Assembly (NCBI GenBank): GCA_017395715.1
Contig: JAFQNZ010000106.1
Location: forward strand, 1 to 10,001
Reading direction: 5' to 3'
DNA from: Clostridia bacterium
GTDB lineage: Bacteria; Bacillota; Clostridia; Oscillospirales; CAG-272
DNA length: 10,001 bases
Shown here: positions 6,610-10,001 of the stretch, piece by piece
Layout: each line of letters begins with the position of its first letter
Numbering within the stretch: the stretch's first letter is position 1
Made by a program: the position numbers and the translations under genes
The notes under the pieces: model-generated
What the model saw: only the letters and a program-made list of their open reading frames with translations
Database searches by the model: none
Told to the model about the DNA's origin: nothing

Positions 6610-7986
6610 TTATTTCACAAAAATCTTCATGGCATCAAAAATACTCTTTACGGGAATATAAGTCACATCTGCCATCAGTTCCCCGTTCTTTTTGAGCTGA
6701 AGATAGTTTTTTTGCGGAAGCACGATCTTGCAAAAACCGATCTTAACCGCTTCCTTGATTCTCATCGCAGGCGCATCCACGCCGCGGCATTCCCCAGCAA
6801 GACCGATCTCGCCAAACGCCACAAGATCATCGTCAAGAGGAATATCTTTGATACCCGAAATCATGGCAAGCGCCATCGCAAGGTCTGCTGCAGGCTCATC
6901 AGGACGGATACCGCCGATAACATTGACATAGACGTCATGCGTGGAAAAACGCAGTCCGAGACGCTTTTCAAGTACAGCAAGCATCAGGCACATACGGTTG
7001 TAATCCACACCGTCTGTGGTTCGCTTGGGAGACGGATAGACGGTTGGCGCACAAAGCGCCTGAATCTCACTCACAAGCGGACGAGTACCCTCCATCAAGC
7101 ATAATGCACAGTTGCCCGAAACACCCTTGGGGCGGTCGGCAAGAAAGACTTCGGAGGGGTTGTCTACTTGGAAAAGACCCTTGTCGGTCATTTCAAACAC
7201 ACCGATTTCGTTGGTCGCGCCGTAACGGTTTTTGGAAGCGCGGATCACGCGATAGGTCTGCTGTCGCTCCCCTTCAAAATTGATCACGGCATCCACCATG
7301 TGCTCAAGCACTTTAGGACCCGCAATGCTTCCCTCTTTGTTCACGTGACCCACGATCAAAACCGAAATACCGTCATTTTTCGCAAGTGCAATGAAACGCA
7401 TCGCCGATTCTTTCACCTGTGTCACACTGCCGGGCGAGGACGATACCGTCTCGCAATACATCGTCTGCACCGAATCAATGATCACATAATCGGGCTTCAG
7501 CCGTTCGCATTCGCCGAGAATCTCCTCTACCGAAGTTTCGGTCATGATATATAAATTCTCTCCCCCGATGGCAAGGCGCTCGGCGCGGTATTTGAGCTGA
7601 CCGCCCGATTCCTCACCCGAGACGTATAAAACCTTTTTGTCTTTGCCGAGAACGCCCGAGATCTGCATCAAAAGTGTGGACTTGCCGATACCGGGCTCGC
7701 CCGCGATCAAAAGCACCGAGCCTTCCACAATACCGCCGCCAAGCACGCGGTCGAGTTCATTCATACCGCTTCTTGATCGCATATACTGCGGCATTTCCAG
7801 ATCTTTGTAAAGAACCGCACCGCCGGCATTTCCATCACGGGAAAGAGAATCAGCACCCGTCGTTTTTTTCACAACAGGTGCCCTCTCCTCAAGCGTTCCC
7901 CATTCCCCGCAAGAGGGACATTTTCCATAATATTTTGCCGAACGGTAATCGCATTCGGAGCAAACAAAAAAGGACTTTTCTTTCAT
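6610..7986 (-). CDS. radA: DNA repair protein RadA (Sms)
   Basis: RecA-related ATPase that helps branch migration during homologous recombination and repair. The 458-residue product is full length for the family. It has a four-cysteine zinc finger (Cys9, Cys12, Cys23, Cys26), Walker A GEPGIGKST (96-104), a Walker B-like YVIIDS segment (167-172), the RadA-specific KNRYG motif (252-256) and a C-terminal Lon-protease-like domain (about 340-450) with VNVIGGIRPDEPAADLA (354-370). Such Lon-like domains in RadA are structural and not proteolytic. ATG at 7984-7986 has a GAAAGGG site (7994-8000) at good spacing; a TTG two codons upstream is less likely. It sits 44 bases after the amidase gene and shows nothing unusual. 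Its place between two cell-wall enzymes seems incidental. Confidence 0.97.
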   Translation of the reverse strand: MKEKSFFVCSECDYRSAKYYGKCPSCGEWGTLEERAPVVKKTTGADSLSRDGNAGGAVLYKDLEMPQYMRSRSGMNELDRVLGGGIVEGSVLLIAGEPGIGKSTLLMQISGVLGKDKKVLYVSGEESGGQLKYRAERLAIGGENLYIMTETSVEEILGECERLKPDYVIIDSVQTMYCETVSSSPGSVTQVKESAMRFIALAKNDGISVLIVGHVNKEGSIAGPKVLEHMVDAVINFEGERQQTYRVIRASKNRYGATNEIGVFEMTDKGLFQVDNPSEVFLADRPKGVSGNCALCLMEGTRPLVSEIQALCAPTVYPSPKRTTDGVDYNRMCLMLAVLEKRLGLRFSTHDVYVNVIGGIRPDEPAADLAMALAMISGIKDIPLDDDLVAFGEIGLAGECRGVDAPAMRIKEAVKIGFCKIVLPQKNYLQLKKNGELMADVTYIPVKSIFDAMKIFVK

Positions 7987-8030
7987 CGTCAAACCCTTTC
8001 GATTTTTCTTCCTTCACTTTTCACATCGCA

Positions 8031-8768
8031 CTACTGTGACGATGCAACAATATATCCCACAATGGCGTCTTTCAAAAGCTCTGCCAATCGATCGCGGTAG
8101 CCGTCATCGGCAAGAAGCGCCGCTTCGTAGGCATTCGATAAAAAACCGCACTCCACCAAAACCGCGGGCCTTGTAATACGGTGCAAAATATACAGCGAAC
8201 TGTCCGCCGCCTTAATGGGGCGCTTGTTTTCGGGCTGCAAGTTTTCTTTTACTTTCGCCATGATCGCCTCGGCAAGCTTCAAACCCTCGGGATTGTTTGG
8301 CGAATGGTACAGCGTAATGCCTTTGACCGAACTGTCCGAAAACTTGTTCATGTGAAGGCTGATAAAAAGACAATCTTCGCTCTCTTCCGCCATTTTGAGT
8401 CTTGCACGAAGGTCGCCGTTTTTGGCAGAACTTGCGCCTTCATAGGTCAAAAGTGTGTCGGTATCTCTTGTCAGAATTACCGTTATTCCTTCTTGCGTAA
8501 GCTTTTCGGCAAGTTTCTTTGCAAGATCAAGATTCAGATCCTTCTCACAAATGCCGCCGATCCCAACCGCACCGCCGTCCATACCGCCATGCCCCGGATC
8601 AAGCAGGATAACAGGCTTTTTTTCATCACTTGCATTATTGACAGATGCCTCGTTTGATGATACAATACTAAACAGAAAGTCAGCACCGCCCGCAATGCCA
8701 AACGCCGCCAAAGCGAGAATGGCACAAGAAAATAAAATACCGAAAAAGACCTTAAAAAAAGTTTTCAT
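8031..8768 (-). CDS. cwlD: N-acetylmuramoyl-L-alanine amidase, CwlD-like (Amidase_3)
   Basis: Zinc amidase that cuts between MurNAc and the L-Ala of the peptide stem. In spore formers CwlD, together with PdaA, makes the muramic-delta-lactam of the spore cortex. The 245-residue product starts with an uncleaved-looking signal anchor (about 4-35), placing the enzyme outside the membrane. The catalytic domain begins at KPVILLDPGHGG (51-62). Zinc ligands are His60, Glu75 and His139 (SLHMN), and the catalytic Glu206 lies in VECGFLSN (205-212). The spacing and the NKRPIKAADSSLYIL stretch (181-195) match CwlD better than long, multi-domain amidases, and there are no SH3, SPOR or wall-binding repeats. 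Start ATG at 8766-8768 follows an AGGTGG-type site. The gene lies 60 bases after the membrane-protein gene with no convincing promoter between. A vegetative amidase of the same fold is the alternative. Confidence 0.88.
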   Translation of the reverse strand: MKTFFKVFFGILFSCAILALAAFGIAGGADFLFSIVSSNEASVNNASDEKKPVILLDPGHGGMDGGAVGIGGICEKDLNLDLAKKLAEKLTQEGITVILTRDTDTLLTYEGASSAKNGDLRARLKMAEESEDCLFISLHMNKFSDSSVKGITLYHSPNNPEGLKLAEAIMAKVKENLQPENKRPIKAADSSLYILHRITRPAVLVECGFLSNAYEAALLADDGYRDRLAELLKDAIVGYIVASSQ

Positions 8769-8828
8769 AGTTCCACCTGCAACACATTTTTTTCAAATAT
8801 ATGCCGCAGGCAGAGTTTTTATTTAAGA

Positions 8829-9434
8829 TTAGCGGTAGCGTGCGCTGCCCTTGGGTCCTTCGTCTTTCTTTTTCATAAAGCCGTCTTTGTATTTCACGCC
8901 AACATGGTAGGAAATACCAAACGCCAAAATAGCAGGAATCGGAATGATCAGTAAGAAAAGCGGATTTTCAAACGAAAGCGTTTGGGTAATGCCAAGGTAC
9001 ATCGACTGAATCCCGCGGGCAAGCATATTGCAGATGGCATAGCCACCGCGCGCCCAATCGGGTGTATAGATCACACCGGCCTGAAGACGACCCAAGAAAG
9101 GCGCATCCATCATCAGACGGAAAAATACGGTAAGAAGTCCAAGCAGAATGTTCAGCGAATTGGCAACAAGACCCACCAAAAAGTAGCGCATCGGCTGCAT
9201 TTCCATTTTTCCCGATTCGATGCGAATGCCATCCTTCTGCCCGTTTTCGTAACCGATGGTGCAGATCAAAAAGAGGTAGAATGCCACACAGAACACACTC
9301 GATGCGGGATACACCCAAGTGGCTTTCATGTTTACGGTGGCAAAGCCTGTAATGATACCCATGATCATAATACCAAGCTGAAACACCACCAGCTTCACGA
9401 TCAAATAGGAATTTTCCTTAAAGAATTTTTTCAT
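8829..9434 (-). CDS. Uncharacterised conserved membrane protein
   Basis: I do not recognise a function. The 201-residue product has about four hydrophobic segments (roughly 11-33, 43-63, 84-106 and 157-179) and a positively charged C-terminal tail (about 181-201, several Lys and Arg), so the tail is likely cytoplasmic. There is no signal peptidase site. A GYENGQKDGIRIE loop (61-73) follows the second segment, and a similar G-x-KYKDG (179-185) follows the last; paired G/KD-type loops of this sort occur in small membrane proteins of Clostridia with no assigned role. ATG at 9432-9434 is chosen because an AAAGGA site lies 7 bases upstream; a start 36 bases earlier lacks one. It is the first gene after the strong promoter at 9494-9522 and probably leads the operon that continues into the amidase gene. 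Transporter subunit or small-molecule channel are possible but unsupported. Confidence 0.8.
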   Translation of the reverse strand: MKKFFKENSYLIVKLVVFQLGIMIMGIITGFATVNMKATWVYPASSVFCVAFYLFLICTIGYENGQKDGIRIESGKMEMQPMRYFLVGLVANSLNILLGLLTVFFRLMMDAPFLGRLQAGVIYTPDWARGGYAICNMLARGIQSMYLGITQTLSFENPLFLLIIPIPAILAFGISYHVGVKYKDGFMKKKDEGPKGSARYR

Positions 9435-9493
9435 TGTTATGTCCTTTCCCTGTGCGGCAGAGTGAACCACCGCAATCTTTGCTATATATCTTG

Positions 9494-9522
9494 ATTATAT
9501 AACAAATAACAAAGAAATGCAA
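9494..9522 (-). promoter_or_regulatory. Sigma-A-type promoter for the membrane protein-cwlD-radA operon
   Basis: On the minus strand, TTGCAT (9517-9522) and a perfect TATAAT (9494-9499) are separated by exactly 17 bases. The predicted transcript starts near 9487, about 53 bases upstream of the ATG at 9434. The next four genes on the same strand are close together with no other convincing promoter, so this may drive all five. The -35 box lies inside an inverted repeat (9515-9530). Confidence 0.7.
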
Positions 9523-9530
9523 CTGCATTT
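9515..9530. repeat. Perfect inverted repeat over -35 box (possible operator)
   Basis: AAATGCA (9515-9521) and TGCATTT (9524-9530) are perfect 7-base arms around a 2-base centre. The left arm and centre cover the -35 box of the minus-strand promoter, and the whole site sits upstream of the divergent recombinase gene. A dimeric regulator binding here would block that promoter and could also affect the recombinase. A second, partly overlapping repeat (AACTG at 9521-9525, CAGTT at 9533-9537) precedes a run of T. The symmetry is seen directly; binding by any protein is inference. Confidence 0.4.
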
Positions 9531-9571
9531 TTCAGTTTTTCCTATATTTGTTTTTTCAGGAGGAATCCCCC

Positions 9572-10001
9572 ATGAGCGAAAGCCCCAAACTCGTCCAAGC
9601 GTTTGTCAACTATATGCTTTCCATCAAAAACCGCTCACCCAAAACAGTAGAACAATATGAGCTTGACCTTACCATCTTTTTCAAATACTTGATCGCACGC
9701 GACAAATCTCTGCCCACACTTGGTGAAGAATTTGACGCCATCGACGTCTCAGGCATTGACATTGACGATATCAAAAAGATCACCGAAGAGGATATCTACG
9801 ATTTCTTTCTCTACGTTTCCAAGGAGCGCGAAAATAAAGCACGTGCAAGGGCGAGAAAGCTATCCTCTCTCAAATCCTTTTTTAACTATCTTGAAGTCAA
9901 CAAAAAACTGATCGATAAAAACCCCGCCATCAACGTGGAATCGCCCGGCGTCAAACGCGCGCTCCCCAAGTTTCTTTCGCTCGATGAAAGCCTCACTCTC
10001 C
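9572..10001 (+). CDS. XerC-like tyrosine recombinase (partial, N-terminal part)
   Basis: Start of a tyrosine recombinase, a site-specific DNA recombinase; the frame is open to the window edge (143 codons). An ideal AGGAGG site (9558-9563) lies 8 bases before ATG 9572-9574. Only the N-terminal core-binding (SAM-like) domain is present: FVNYMLSIKNRSPKTVEQY (11-29), an acidic insert (about 51-67), YDFFLYVSKER (77-87), then RARARKLSSLKSFFNYL (90-106), and the LPKFLSLDESL (131-141) linker that precedes the catalytic domain. The catalytic Arg, His and Tyr residues lie beyond the window and cannot be checked. The acidic insert and LPKFLSLDES match XerC-like recombinases widespread in Clostridia chromosomes, so this is more likely a housekeeping or core-genome gene than a phage integrase, though that cannot be settled here. 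It is the only plus-strand gene and diverges from the rest. No strong plus-strand promoter is visible; a TATATT at 9543-9548 lacks a good -35. Confidence 0.9.
   Translation, partial: MSESPKLVQAFVNYMLSIKNRSPKTVEQYELDLTIFFKYLIARDKSLPTLGEEFDAIDVSGIDIDDIKKITEEDIYDFFLYVSKERENKARARARKLSSLKSFFNYLEVNKKLIDKNPAINVESPGVKRALPKFLSLDESLTL

Noticed and set aside
6610..7986. Lon-type protease activity in RadA
   Set aside because: The Lon-like C-terminal domain is a normal structural part of RadA and is not a protease in this family.
8769..8828. Terminator or promoter between the membrane protein and the amidase gene
   Set aside because: Only a 4-base TGCC/GGCA stem with a 3-base loop is present, and the TATATT nearby has no matching -35.
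9572..10001. Mobile element or prophage boundary suggested by the recombinase
   Set aside because: The N-terminal sequence matches a chromosomal XerC-like type common in Clostridia. No attachment-site repeats, tRNA gene or phage genes are visible, and the neighbours are housekeeping genes.

Overview
This window looks like a chromosomal stretch from a low-to-mid GC, Gram-positive anaerobe of the class Clostridia, probably a gut-type spore former. The basis is the strong AGGAGG-type ribosome binding sites, the near-consensus sigma-A promoters, a CwlD-type amidase (a family tied to endospore cortex), a RadA/Sms protein, and a XerC-like recombinase of a type common in Clostridia. The species cannot be named from sequence alone. 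No tRNA, rRNA, CRISPR array or insertion sequence was seen.

Layout. Nearly everything is on the minus strand, so transcription runs from high to low coordinates. Right edge (9572-10001, plus strand): the first 143 codons of a tyrosine recombinase, divergent from the rest. The 137-base divergent region holds a strong minus-strand promoter, with a perfect inverted repeat lying over its -35 box. From that promoter, leftward: an uncharacterised membrane protein (8829-9434), a CwlD-like N-acetylmuramoyl-L-alanine amidase (8031-8768), radA (6610-7986), a MurE-like Mur ligase (5060-6583) and an ATP-grasp carboxylate-amine ligase (3817-5040). Gaps are 60, 44, 26 and 19 bases, which fits one operon.

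A second promoter (3760-3788) sits in the 92-base gap before the next cluster: tsaE (3284-3724), tsaB (2565-3266), rpiB (2081-2533) and tcdA (1354-2094). TsaE and TsaB help make the universal tRNA modification t6A. TcdA dehydrates t6A to its cyclic form, ct6A. The cluster therefore joins early and late steps of one tRNA modification, interrupted by a sugar phosphate isomerase. At the left edge lies a secreted SGNH/GDSL hydrolase lipoprotein (1-1321), whose C-terminus is cut by the window.

The least explained part is the MurE-like/ATP-grasp pair. The Mur ligase keeps the ATP-binding and carbamylated-lysine regions of MurE but has changed the motif that normally reads the added amino acid. It is followed after 19 bases by a second, unrelated amide-bond-forming enzyme. 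The pair may build a modified or non-standard peptide on a cell-wall precursor or another carrier. The product is unknown.
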